DNA of 60,086 bases from Candidatus Poseidonia sp. (GTDB lineage: Archaea; Thermoplasmatota; Poseidoniia; Poseidoniales; Poseidoniaceae): the NCBI GenBank assembly GCA_030827475.1, contig JAUREJ010000009.1, positions 1 through 60,086 on the forward strand, read 5' to 3'. The stretch's first letter is position 1. Each line of letters starts with the position of its first letter. This document shows, piece by piece, positions 50,302 to 58,357 of this stretch. The notes below the pieces were generated by a model. That model was not told the DNA's origin. It searched no databases and saw only the letters and a program-made list of their open reading frames with translations. The translations under genes were made by a program, and so were the position numbers.

Positions 50302-52287
50302 TCACTCCTCTTCTACCGAGGCGGTGATGTTGTGGTCCCGCTTGACTTGAGCGATGGCGATGTCAAGTTCGGGGAGGTTCAATTCGCCGTCTCCGTCGAG
50401 GTCCATGCTCTCAACGAGGTCAGCAGCCTCAATACTGGACAAGGCCGTGATGTTGGAGTCCTCGAGGGCAGCCAAAAATTCCCGGCTGTCAATCTTCCCG
50501 GATTCGTCAAGGTCCATGCTTCGGAAGAGGTCGAACACCGATTGGTCCGTGTCAACGAGGTATTGGACGAAGTCCACCATGGCTTGGGCCGTCGTGGCCG
50601 GGAACTCGGTGATCTCGTCGTTGTGGAGAGCCGCAGCAACGCCGATGACGGTAGAACCGCCTTCGGCTTCCGATGCTTCACCCACGAGAAGTTCGGTATC
50701 AACGCCGACTCCGCGCCCGATCAGCGCTCGAATGGTGGTGGAAGAACCGGCGACCAGCGTGTAGGTGGAGACGTCCGAGGCCACAATTGCGTCCACGGTT
50801 CGACCGGAGGAGGAAATGCCTGTTCGAATGGTGACCAAGGTCGCAAAGATGGTTCCGATGCCAAGCAAGTAGAACAGGGCAGCACCCGTCAAGTAGAAGC
50901 CGCCGTTGTTCGCCACAACATCTTCGATTTCAGAGGATGCAACTGCATTGGCGGTGAACTCGCCCGTCAGATAGATCAGCGTTGATGCAACGCCCCCCAC
51001 CAACACCAACCACGAGGCCAGATGGGCGCTTGAAGGGGTGGCCAGCGGCTTTCCAATCGCCAGCGGGTAGTTGGTGAAGACACCGGCAAGAACGAGCAAG
51101 CCCCCGACCGTGAAGAGCATGCCGAGGTCGACGGCGTGAGCCATAGTGCCCAATTCACCGGTTCCAACGAAGGTGTCCATGGCGGTGAAGTACCCGCCGA
51201 TGGCAAAGAATGGAAGCACCATGAACGCCATGACGCCCGCCATGGCTCCGGGGTGCTTGACCGCCGCACTCAAACCGCTGGCTGCGGTCATGACGAGGTT
51301 GATGGAGACCGCAAAGAGAGGCAGCATACCGAGGGTCAGGAGGATGGCCCCTAGGTTGGTTACGAAATTGCTTCCTGAAGCCTCGGTCATGAAGAACGGA
51401 GGGACGGTCACGAAGAGCAGGAACATGCTGGCTGTCCGCATCGAGCCCGACCAAATGGGTTGCTTGGAGGCCATGGGAATCACGTGATAACCGACGGCGA
51501 ACATGAAGGCCAGCGGAGCCCAGCCCAGCGCAACACGCTCACCGAACCAAACCACCTGGGTCGCATCGGCAAGCTCGCCGAAGAAGATGAAGAACATCGA
51601 GAGGATGTAGGCTGCAAGCCCCATGATGAGGAACCAAGCGCTCGTTTGGAGATCTTGTTCACCGCGCTGTGCAACCGTGATGAGGACGTTGATGAAAACC
51701 GGAAGCAACAACATGCCGACGACCACCGTTTCAAGGCTGAACAAGAACGTGCGGTAGGGATTTTCTGAGGTGTCGAGGTCCAAGAACCCGAAGATGAACG
51801 GGAGGATGTACGTGGCCAGAAGAACCGCAGACAGCAGAACGGCCACCATCGAAGCGTTGGCCTCGCTGGCGAGGCGTCCGTTGCCGTTGCGTGCAGCGGC
51901 GACCATGGCGCTTCCGATCAGTCCGTAGAGCAAAGCGATGCTGAGGAAGTTCACCGTGGCGTCTTTCAGTGACGACCCATCATCGTAGGACCAACCGACG
52001 CTAGCGAGCGAATCCAGTGCGGTGGGGTCGTAATTGTGCCAGCCCCAGAGGAAGCCAAGGACGCTGGAAAAAACCAACCAGAGCATGCCGAAATTCATCC
52101 AGGTGCGGGAACCGCTACCGTCTTTGTCGTCAAAGATGTCAACGAGACCGGGCGGGTTCTTTCGGAGCACAAACAGGCCGATGTGTTGGAGCGCACCGCC
52201 CACCGAGCCAACGCCCTTTGCGAGGGATTGGGAGAGCAAAAACAGGGCACCAATCATGAAGGCGCCAGCAAAGAAAACCGTTTCCAT
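50302..52287 (-). CDS. Heme-copper-oxidase-like membrane protein lacking metal ligands, with C-terminal EF-hands
   Basis: This 661-residue protein has about twelve to fourteen membrane segments. Its central part can be aligned by eye with CcoN, subunit I of cbb3 oxidases: VVWFGERVALGWAPLAF...GYHVIPMASKQPIWS...LINLVMT. Where CcoN has the CuB and heme histidines it has other residues: WYGH is WFGE (247-250), the HH pair is FF (298-299), and the late GHVHSG region is AVDLGM. It also carries two canonical EF-hand loops, DLDESGKIDSRE (592-603) and DLDGDGELNLPE (629-640), at the C-terminus. A good GGAGG site precedes ATG 52287. It may sense Ca2+ or stabilise a complex; catalysis seems impossible if the ligands are truly absent. 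Confidence 0.7.
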   Translation of the reverse strand: METVFFAGAFMIGALFLLSQSLAKGVGSVGGALQHIGLFVLRKNPPGLVDIFDDKDGSGSRTWMNFGMLWLVFSSVLGFLWGWHNYDPTALDSLASVGWSYDDGSSLKDATVNFLSIALLYGLIGSAMVAAARNGNGRLASEANASMVAVLLSAVLLATYILPFIFGFLDLDTSENPYRTFLFSLETVVVGMLLLPVFINVLITVAQRGEQDLQTSAWFLIMGLAAYILSMFFIFFGELADATQVVWFGERVALGWAPLAFMFAVGYHVIPMASKQPIWSGSMRTASMFLLFVTVPPFFMTEASGSNFVTNLGAILLTLGMLPLFAVSINLVMTAASGLSAAVKHPGAMAGVMAFMVLPFFAIGGYFTAMDTFVGTGELGTMAHAVDLGMLFTVGGLLVLAGVFTNYPLAIGKPLATPSSAHLASWLVLVGGVASTLIYLTGEFTANAVASSEIEDVVANNGGFYLTGAALFYLLGIGTIFATLVTIRTGISSSGRTVDAIVASDVSTYTLVAGSSTTIRALIGRGVGVDTELLVGEASEAEGGSTVIGVAAALHNDEITEFPATTAQAMVDFVQYLVDTDQSVFDLFRSMDLDESGKIDSREFLAALEDSNITALSSIEAADLVESMDLDGDGELNLPELDIAIAQVKRDHNITASVEEE

Positions 52288-52301
52288 TCATCACACCTCC
52301 C

Positions 52302-52574
52302 TTATTCGGCAAGCACCTCGCCCACCAAAGTTGCAACGATCGCTCCCACACCGATGAGGAAGCCGATGAGATAGTACCAGATGCCGCTCCCGCCGAGGTT
52401 CTGAACCAGCGGCACGAGTTCGCCGAGCAGGGGCAGATTGTCCCAACCGAAGATGTTTGAGAAAAGAGAATACAAGCCGAGCAAGCCAACAAAAAAGAGC
52501 GTCAAAACAATCCTGCTGGCAGTGGGTTCGCCCGTGCCGACGGTCGTGTCGGGAAGGGCTCGAGCGTTTGTCAT
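52302..52574 (-). CDS. Small two-pass membrane protein upstream of EF-hand oxidase-like gene
   Basis: This protein of about 90 residues has two hydrophobic segments (IVLTLFFVGLLGLYSLF and GIWYYLIGFLIGVGAIVATLVG) separated by a short loop. GAGGTG lies six bases before ATG 52574. Its stop is 15 bases from the start of the EF-hand gene, so the two probably form an operon and may be partners in the membrane. No family is recognised. Confidence 0.7.
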   Translation of the reverse strand: MTNARALPDTTVGTGEPTASRIVLTLFFVGLLGLYSLFSNIFGWDNLPLLGELVPLVQNLGGSGIWYYLIGFLIGVGAIVATLVGEVLAE

Positions 52575-52590
52575 ACGGTGCACCTCAAAA

Positions 52591-52607
52591 TGACCCCATA
52601 GGGGTCA
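52591..52607. promoter_or_regulatory. Inverted repeat upstream of the membrane-protein operon
   Basis: TGACCCC-ATA-GGGGTCA is a perfect seven-base-arm palindrome 16 bases upstream of ATG 52574. A TATA-like TTTATC lies further upstream near 52636. Its place between promoter and start codon suggests an operator for a dimeric regulator, or a 5' leader hairpin. Confidence 0.5.
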
Positions 52608-52681
52608 AACCTCCGACTGGACGGGCGGTGATAAACATTCACCACGCTCAATGACGAAAAAGAACGACCTGCAAGGCGGTC

Positions 52682-53848
52682 TCAGGGTGAGCGAAGGGCG
52701 TCAACAACCCTCCCGCGTCGGGGTTTCGAAATCCCGAGTGGGAGCGGCAGGTGGCGTTCCAACATGACTTCGGTTTCCCATACGCCACGGCACGTACAAT
52801 CCAACCCTTCGAATTCGAGCAGACTTCCCGACACCGCATAACGTTCGATGGCGGCGACGACCTCGGAATCGCAGGTCCCGCAATTGTGCGAACCGCGTAT
52901 TTTCCCTCCAGCCGTTGGGTGCACGATGAGGCGAGATACCTGGTCTTCATCACCGTTCGTGCCGCCCTTCGGGTGGATCACAGCGTGGGCTCGCTGAATC
53001 ATTTCAACCAACGACCAAAGCCACGGAGGGCGGTATTCGTTGTGCCGATGGAGGCGGTCGATGACGGTCCCCCGTTGGATGTTCATCGGATTGACCGAGA
53101 TTTCGTCCGACCGATCTGCAACGGCTGCAATCCACGTGACGCAGTGGTCAAGGGCATCGGCTTCGCTCATGAACGGCGGCTTGAACATCAGGTAGGTTTT
53201 GACGCGGAGATTGAAGCGCTGAAGATTCACCACAGCACGGTCCCATGCGGCGGTGGAGAATCCTTTGTTGACATGGAAGCGAAGCACTTCATCGTCGTAA
53301 GCCTCGAGGCCGATGGCCACGGTAAACGAAGGGTTGATGCTCGTGGCCCAAGCGAGTTTGGCTTCCGTGAGTTGTTCACATCGGCTCTCAACGATGAGTT
53401 CCTTCCCAAGTTCGTGGCAGTCTCTCAAAACGGTTTCTTGGAAATCAACGGGAATTTCCCGGTCCTCGAGCAGGCTTCCTGAAGTGTAGACCTTGACCAT
53501 GGCCTGTTCGCTGAAGTTGTCAAACTTCTTCTTCGCAGCTGCCCATTGGGCGTGGAGGTCCTCGCTGGTCACATCGTCTCGGGTGTCGTTGAAGTATCCG
53601 CAAAAGGTGCACCCCGATGACCACCACCAATGGCATCCCTTGGTGCGAAGAATCACGGTGACGGCAGAACAAGGCGTTCCGTCCTCCTGCACTTCGGGTG
53701 TCGTGTACACCGTTGCAGGCTCAGAAGCATCCCAAGATTGTTGCTTGGCCTTGGCCCAAGGAGTGTTCGCCGGAGCTTTCACCAAGTCGTGAATTCGAAG
53801 GCCGCGGTCGGTGGTGCCGAGTAAGGACTGGGGACGAGGGTCGGCCAT
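52682..53848 (-). CDS. Radical SAM archaeosine synthase RaSEA-like
   Basis: This protein of about 388 residues has the radical SAM cluster motif GCHWWWSSGCTFCGYFND (C-x7-C-x2-C), KVYTSGSLLE, VNPMNIQRGT, and C-terminal cysteine motifs HNCGTCDSE and DCTCRG. This matches the RaSEA family, which works with ArcS to convert lysine-modified preQ0 at position 15 of archaeal tRNAs to archaeosine. The track M1 at 53887 is a TTG; ATG 53848 (MADPRP) is preferred. It lies downstream of the hydrolase and lipid genes on the same strand. Confidence 0.88.
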   Translation of the reverse strand: MADPRPQSLLGTTDRGLRIHDLVKAPANTPWAKAKQQSWDASEPATVYTTPEVQEDGTPCSAVTVILRTKGCHWWWSSGCTFCGYFNDTRDDVTSEDLHAQWAAAKKKFDNFSEQAMVKVYTSGSLLEDREIPVDFQETVLRDCHELGKELIVESRCEQLTEAKLAWATSINPSFTVAIGLEAYDDEVLRFHVNKGFSTAAWDRAVVNLQRFNLRVKTYLMFKPPFMSEADALDHCVTWIAAVADRSDEISVNPMNIQRGTVIDRLHRHNEYRPPWLWSLVEMIQRAHAVIHPKGGTNGDEDQVSRLIVHPTAGGKIRGSHNCGTCDSEVVAAIERYAVSGSLLEFEGLDCTCRGVWETEVMLERHLPLPLGISKPRRGRVVDALRSP

Positions 53849-53883
53849 GGGGTCACCGCATGCTTGCGTCGGTGTCGTTGGTT

Positions 53884-54957
53884 TCAAACCACCGCATCCG
53901 GCTTTCCGATGCTCGATTCAAAGAAACCCACCATCCGGTCCCGGTATTCGTCGGGTTGGGTGAGCATCAGCGTGACGTGCGAGAGAATGCCTTCCCGGTC
54001 CCGGTCGTTGTGGGCAACCCCGGAGGAGGCAAACCAGCAGTCAACGGACCCGTCCTCGTTCACGCCCGCTTGAGCGGCTTCGCACATGGATTCCCCGTGG
54101 TGGATGTTGATGCGGACATCTTCCAAGGATTGAGTGATGAACACCGAACGGTCCCCCACATCAGCCATGGCATTGATGGGTTCGTACTGAACGAGATCAT
54201 CCCCGGACGAAACTTTCCCAGCAAAGATGGCTGCATCCTTCAGGAAAGGAGGGAAACCGGCAAACACCAACTCTTCATGGATGATGGTACCCATCGAAGA
54301 GAACGGTGATTCAAGGAAAATGGACTGCAATTTCGGTTCTTGCTCAAAGGCGATGGTGACGGCCCCCGCGCCCATCGAGATGCCTACCCCACCGATGTTT
54401 TCGGGCGCTGTACCCTTCTCATCCTGAATCCACTGCCAAACAGCAAGGAAATCCCGGTACTCTCGCTGACCCGCCGAAACCAAACCGTCCTCGGTCGTGC
54501 TGTCGCCGTGGTCTCGCATGTCGAAGAGGATGACGTTGAACCCTGCTTGGTGGAGCCACGCTGCAGGAATCAACACTTCGTGGTTGGCTTTGCAGGACCG
54601 GATACCGTGGACGAGGATGACCCAAGGGCTGGAAGCGTTGCTCTCCATCACCCAAGCCGCCAACGTGATGGGTTCATCCGGCACGTCGATGGTGACGTTG
54701 TCCCACTGGTCAAACCACAACGGTTGGAGGTTGGAAGCCAGGGTCTCGTTCTTCTGATGTGTCACCGTGGCCACGTCTTCGTGCCACAATTCAACGCTAA
54801 ACTCAGCCGGTGAATTTCGGGCGGCGTGTCCAGAGCAGTCTGGACTGCTCGCAGCCGCCTGCGTGTAAACGAGGTTGCCGACCTGGAAGTAAGCAAACGG
54901 CATGCTCGCTATGAGAAAAATCAACACCGCAGGAACGGTTCGTCGCCATCCACTCAT
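53884..54957 (-). CDS. Membrane-anchored alpha/beta hydrolase
   Basis: This 357-residue protein has an N-terminal membrane helix (AVLIFLIASMPFAYF) and an extracytoplasmic alpha/beta-hydrolase domain. Motifs are WVILVHGIRSCKAN (oxyanion region), LFDMRDHGDS, the nucleophile elbow GVGISMGAGA, a later Asp in LEDVRINIHH and His in VAHNDRDRE. The substrate is unknown; lipases, esterases and peptidases share the fold. Its ATG overlaps the archaetidylserine decarboxylase stop by four bases, so translation is coupled. Confidence 0.85.
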   Translation of the reverse strand: MSGWRRTVPAVLIFLIASMPFAYFQVGNLVYTQAAASSPDCSGHAARNSPAEFSVELWHEDVATVTHQKNETLASNLQPLWFDQWDNVTIDVPDEPITLAAWVMESNASSPWVILVHGIRSCKANHEVLIPAAWLHQAGFNVILFDMRDHGDSTTEDGLVSAGQREYRDFLAVWQWIQDEKGTAPENIGGVGISMGAGAVTIAFEQEPKLQSIFLESPFSSMGTIIHEELVFAGFPPFLKDAAIFAGKVSSGDDLVQYEPINAMADVGDRSVFITQSLEDVRINIHHGESMCEAAQAGVNEDGSVDCWFASSGVAHNDRDREGILSHVTLMLTQPDEYRDRMVGFFESSIGKPDAVV

Positions 54958-55814
54958 TCTTCTCCCTCCGAAATTGATTCAAAGACCACGCTGGTTCCAG
55001 CCATCAAATGCATCCCCTTCGGATGGTCCTTTTGGCCGTCCTCTGCGGTGATGATTGAAGAAATGTACGCTTCCGCAGGGACGCGAAGGTCTACTCTTGA
55101 GCCCAGACGGATCATGCCGATGCGCTGTCCACGACGAACCGGGTCGCCGTCAAAGACGTAAGGCACCACCGTGCGAGCAAGCGCTCCGGAAATTTGGTTG
55201 AGTTCAATGCGATGACCGTTTTCGAGGAGGTGCACCGAACGAACGCGTTCGTTGTGCTCGCTCTCTTTCGTGTAGGCTGCTCGGAAAGGCCCCCGACGCA
55301 ACCCTTTGCCCGTACGATGTTCAATTCGCTCCACGGTCCCTGCGCACGGGGCCCGATTGACATGAACGTCAAGCGGTGACATGAAGATCGCAAGCCGCCA
55401 AACATCGGTGGGTTGCTCTTCTCCCGCTTTGACGGCTTCGTACCGCTGTTCGGTTTCAAAACTCAGCGGGTCGTCGAGCGGTTGGGGAAACCAATCGCCG
55501 GTCAGCGGGTCGGTTTCCACGCGTCCTCGAGCGATGTCCGCTTTTGAAGGTCGCCGGCCAACAGCACGCTCCCTTCGCAAAAACATCGCGTGACCGTCGG
55601 CGGGCGAGACCAAGATGCCTTCTTTCCGAGGCACGGGCCGGTCTGGGTCGCGCCAAAAATAGCCAAAGAACACGGCCGCCATTAAACAGCCCATACCGAA
55701 AAGAGGCACGAGACCAGCAACAGGGTCGATCAAAGAGCCGATGACAAGGGCGCTCACGCCCATCATGCTCATCGTCAAAACGGGGGCATGACCGCCCCGG
55801 GCCAATCCGGCCAT
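54954..55814 (-). CDS. Phosphatidylserine/archaetidylserine decarboxylase-like
   Basis: This 286-residue protein has an N-terminal hydrophobic region, then WRDPDRPVPRKEGILVSPADG, IFMSPLDVHVNRAP, QISGALARTVVPYVFDG and the self-cleavage region IGMIRLGSRVDL. In this short branch of the family the chain breaks before the Ser of GSR to form the pyruvoyl cofactor. The enzyme should decarboxylate archaetidylserine to archaetidylethanolamine. It begins eight bases after the coiled-coil gene and overlaps the hydrolase gene, so the three are one transcription unit. Confidence 0.88.
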   Translation of the reverse strand: MAGLARGGHAPVLTMSMMGVSALVIGSLIDPVAGLVPLFGMGCLMAAVFFGYFWRDPDRPVPRKEGILVSPADGHAMFLRRERAVGRRPSKADIARGRVETDPLTGDWFPQPLDDPLSFETEQRYEAVKAGEEQPTDVWRLAIFMSPLDVHVNRAPCAGTVERIEHRTGKGLRRGPFRAAYTKESEHNERVRSVHLLENGHRIELNQISGALARTVVPYVFDGDPVRRGQRIGMIRLGSRVDLRVPAEAYISSIITAEDGQKDHPKGMHLMAGTSVVFESISEGEE

Positions 55815-55822
55815 GCATTCAC

Positions 55823-56590
55823 CTACTCAGAGGCCCAAGGATCTGCACCGTCGCCCCAACTCTCCTGCGGGGCGTCTTCTTCAGCAGAGGCTTCAGGTTC
55901 TTCGGCAGGTGCTTCTTCAGCAACGGGAGCTTCCTCGACAGGCTCGCTTGGCTCCTCAATGACCTCAACAGCAGCGGTGGATGCTTCGGCCTCAGCGGCT
56001 TGGGCTTCTTCAGCGGCTTGTTCTTCCGAACGGGCTTGCACCATCTCCTCCATACGCTCGGTGAACACACGGGACATGTGTTGGGATTTGCGTTCGGATT
56101 CAACCGCACGTTCGATCATTTCGTAGCGTTCCTTGATGGCCTTGTTCAAGTCTTCGAAAATCTGCATGTGGGCGACGTACCAGTCGTCCCTGGCCTTCAT
56201 TTCCGTCACGGCGAGGCGCAGGTCGTTGTCAAGTTCCTCAGCGATACCGAAGACCTTGCCCAAGCGCTCTTTTTCACGGGAGTATTTCTCCTCCATCTTC
56301 TCGAGTTCCGGTTCGAGGTGCTCCACGCGCTTGGAGGACTTCGTGGCTCGCATCTCAAGTTCACGGGCTCGAACGTCCTTTTCGGCGATGATGGATTCGA
56401 GCGATTCTTTTTCGATCTCACGATCGATGATTTCCTTTTCCAAGACCTCGATTTCCGCCTTGGCGTCAACGAGTTCTTTTTCCTGAGTTTCGTAGGCAGC
56501 AAACAACTTCTGCAGACGGTCGGTCTCGGTCGCCAACGCTTCTTCAAGTTCCTTGATTCGCACTTCAGGCGTGATGGTTCCTTCCGACAT
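55823..56590 (-). CDS. Coiled-coil protein with Glu/Ala-rich tail
   Basis: This 255-residue protein has about 170 residues of heptad-like coiled coil starting RIKELEEALATETDRLQKL and a Glu/Ala/Pro-rich low-complexity tail (PVEEAPVAEEAPAEEPEA) ending DPWASE. It lacks a signal peptide or membrane segment. It heads the operon with archaetidylserine decarboxylase, hydrolase and RaSEA. A structural or scaffolding role is a guess. Confidence 0.65.
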   Translation of the reverse strand: MSEGTITPEVRIKELEEALATETDRLQKLFAAYETQEKELVDAKAEIEVLEKEIIDREIEKESLESIIAEKDVRARELEMRATKSSKRVEHLEPELEKMEEKYSREKERLGKVFGIAEELDNDLRLAVTEMKARDDWYVAHMQIFEDLNKAIKERYEMIERAVESERKSQHMSRVFTERMEEMVQARSEEQAAEEAQAAEAEASTAAVEVIEEPSEPVEEAPVAEEAPAEEPEASAEEDAPQESWGDGADPWASE

Positions 56591-56690
56591 GCGTTCACCC
56601 GGAGGTCAAGCCTCCACATTAGGCGAGTCCCCTCCTCCCTATCAAGCCGACGCTCCAAAGAGCACCGATTCGGCGGACATGACGGACGCT

Positions 56691-57653
56691 TCACCGAAGG
56701 GCATCGGTCGCAGCGACCAACTCTCGTGCAATGCTGACCTCGCCCATGGAGTGCCCTGCATCGGGGACGATGATGAGTTGGCTGTGAGGCATGGCTTGGT
56801 GAAGTTCCCATGCGCTGCGGGTCGGGCAGACCACGTCGTAACGTCCCTGGACGATGATCGTAGGGATGTGTTGGATACGGTCGATGCGGTTGAGGATGTG
56901 GGCCTCCTCAACGAAAATGGCGTTGATGAAGTAGTGGCATTCAATCCGGGCAAACGCCACTGCAAAATCCAAATCTTCGGCTTTATCGAGGTACTCTGGG
57001 TCGGGAAACAGTCGACTGGTCGCCATTTCCCAGCGGGTCCACTCCTTCGCTGCTGCTCGGCGAACCTCAACGTCGTCGCTGGTCAAGCGCTTGTAATAGG
57101 CTTGAATCAAATGGCCTCGCTCGTCTTCGGGAATGTGATTGCGGTAGGGCTCAAAGGCGTCGGGGAAGATGTGGCTTGCACCGTCTTGATAGAACCAATG
57201 CAACTCCGAGGTTCGGCACATGAAAATCCCTCGGAGCACCAAACTCAGCACTCTCTCGGGATGGTTTTGTGCATAGATGAGCGACAAGGTTGAGCCCCAA
57301 GATCCACCAAACACATGCCACCGGTCGATTCCAAGGTGTTCCCTCAAGCGCTCCATATCTTGAACGGAGGCTTGAGTGGTGTTGTCCGTGAGTTCCGCAT
57401 ACGGCGTCGATTGACCGCACCCTCGTTGGCTGAACTGGACGATGTTGAAAGCGGTCGGGTCGAAGTATTGCCGGTAGGAAGGTTGAGCCCCGCCCCCCGG
57501 CCCGCCGTGAACCACCAACACGGGGATGCCGTCAGGATTGCCGCTCTGTTCCCAAGCGATGGTGTGGAGGTCCGAAACCGGTAACATGCCCGTTTGAACG
57601 GGCTCGATGGGCGGATAGAGGACATCAGCCAAGGTGGTCGTGGTGTTGAGCAT
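56691..57653 (-). CDS. Proline iminopeptidase (alpha/beta hydrolase, S33)
   Basis: This 320-residue cytosolic protein has VLVVHGGPGGGAQPS (oxyanion site), QFSQRGCGQSTP, and the nucleophile elbow FGGSWGSTLSLIYAQ. Later come GRYDVVCP (Asp) and DAGHSMGE (His), the full S33 prolyl iminopeptidase pattern. It removes N-terminal proline from peptides and complements the M24 peptidase at the other end of the window. It is divergent from the methyltransferase gene. Confidence 0.92.
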   Translation of the reverse strand: MLNTTTTLADVLYPPIEPVQTGMLPVSDLHTIAWEQSGNPDGIPVLVVHGGPGGGAQPSYRQYFDPTAFNIVQFSQRGCGQSTPYAELTDNTTQASVQDMERLREHLGIDRWHVFGGSWGSTLSLIYAQNHPERVLSLVLRGIFMCRTSELHWFYQDGASHIFPDAFEPYRNHIPEDERGHLIQAYYKRLTSDDVEVRRAAAKEWTRWEMATSRLFPDPEYLDKAEDLDFAVAFARIECHYFINAIFVEEAHILNRIDRIQHIPTIIVQGRYDVVCPTRSAWELHQAMPHSQLIIVPDAGHSMGEVSIARELVAATDALR

Positions 57654-57703
57654 GAACCTTCCAGACCGAAGGCGTGCATCTTCCTTTCGCTGTAAACAGG
57701 TTC

Positions 57704-58357
57704 ATGGACGACCGAAGACGGCCCGAGGGCATGGGGCAACGCGACGCGACTGAACTGTTCAGCGAGTGGGCCGATAACGGACGGGACGAGGGCATGGAAC
57801 GCGGCCACACGCCAAGCGTGACCGTCATGCTCGAGCACCTGCTCGAAGGCGTAACAGCCCCGTTCACCGCGATTGATATCGGATGCGGCAACGGGTGGGT
57901 GGTCCGAAAACTCGCAGCACACCCGCTTTGCGAACACGCCTCTGGCGTGGATGGTGCACCCTCGATGATTCAAAAGGCGAGAGAGGTCGACCCGAACGGC
58001 GATTACATCGAAGCGATGTTGCCCGATTGGGGTCCGTCCGAACCGGTGGATTTGGTCCACACCATGGAATGCCTGTATTACCTTCACGAACCCGTTGCCT
58101 TCCTCGGTGAGGTGTACCAACGATGGATGAAACCTGGTGGAAAAATCGTGATCGGGGTCGACCACTACCTCGAAAACCCGTCCAGCCTCGATTGGGGGGT
58201 CTCCCTCCATGTCCACATGACGACCTTGTCCATCGAAGCGTGGATGCAGGGGTTGAGCGATGCTGGGTTCGTTGATGTTCACGCCCAGCAGGTCGGCGCC
58301 AAGGAAGGGTGGAACGGGACGTTGGTGCTCACCGCATCAAAACCCGCAGTCAATTGA
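57704..58357 (+). CDS. Class I SAM-dependent methyltransferase
   Basis: This protein of about 217 residues has motif I AIDIGCGNGWVVRKL, motif II ASGVDGAPSMIQKA and motif IV-like VDLVHTMECLYYLHE, then WMKPGGKIVIGVDHYLE. The substrate is not deducible; small-molecule methylation is most likely. The track start at 57674 is GTG; ATG 57704 or 57731 is preferred. Its 3' end overlaps the convergent helicase-nuclease gene by eight bases. Confidence 0.85.
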   Translation: MDDRRRPEGMGQRDATELFSEWADNGRDEGMERGHTPSVTVMLEHLLEGVTAPFTAIDIGCGNGWVVRKLAAHPLCEHASGVDGAPSMIQKAREVDPNGDYIEAMLPDWGPSEPVDLVHTMECLYYLHEPVAFLGEVYQRWMKPGGKIVIGVDHYLENPSSLDWGVSLHVHMTTLSIEAWMQGLSDAGFVDVHAQQVGAKEGWNGTLVLTASKPAVN

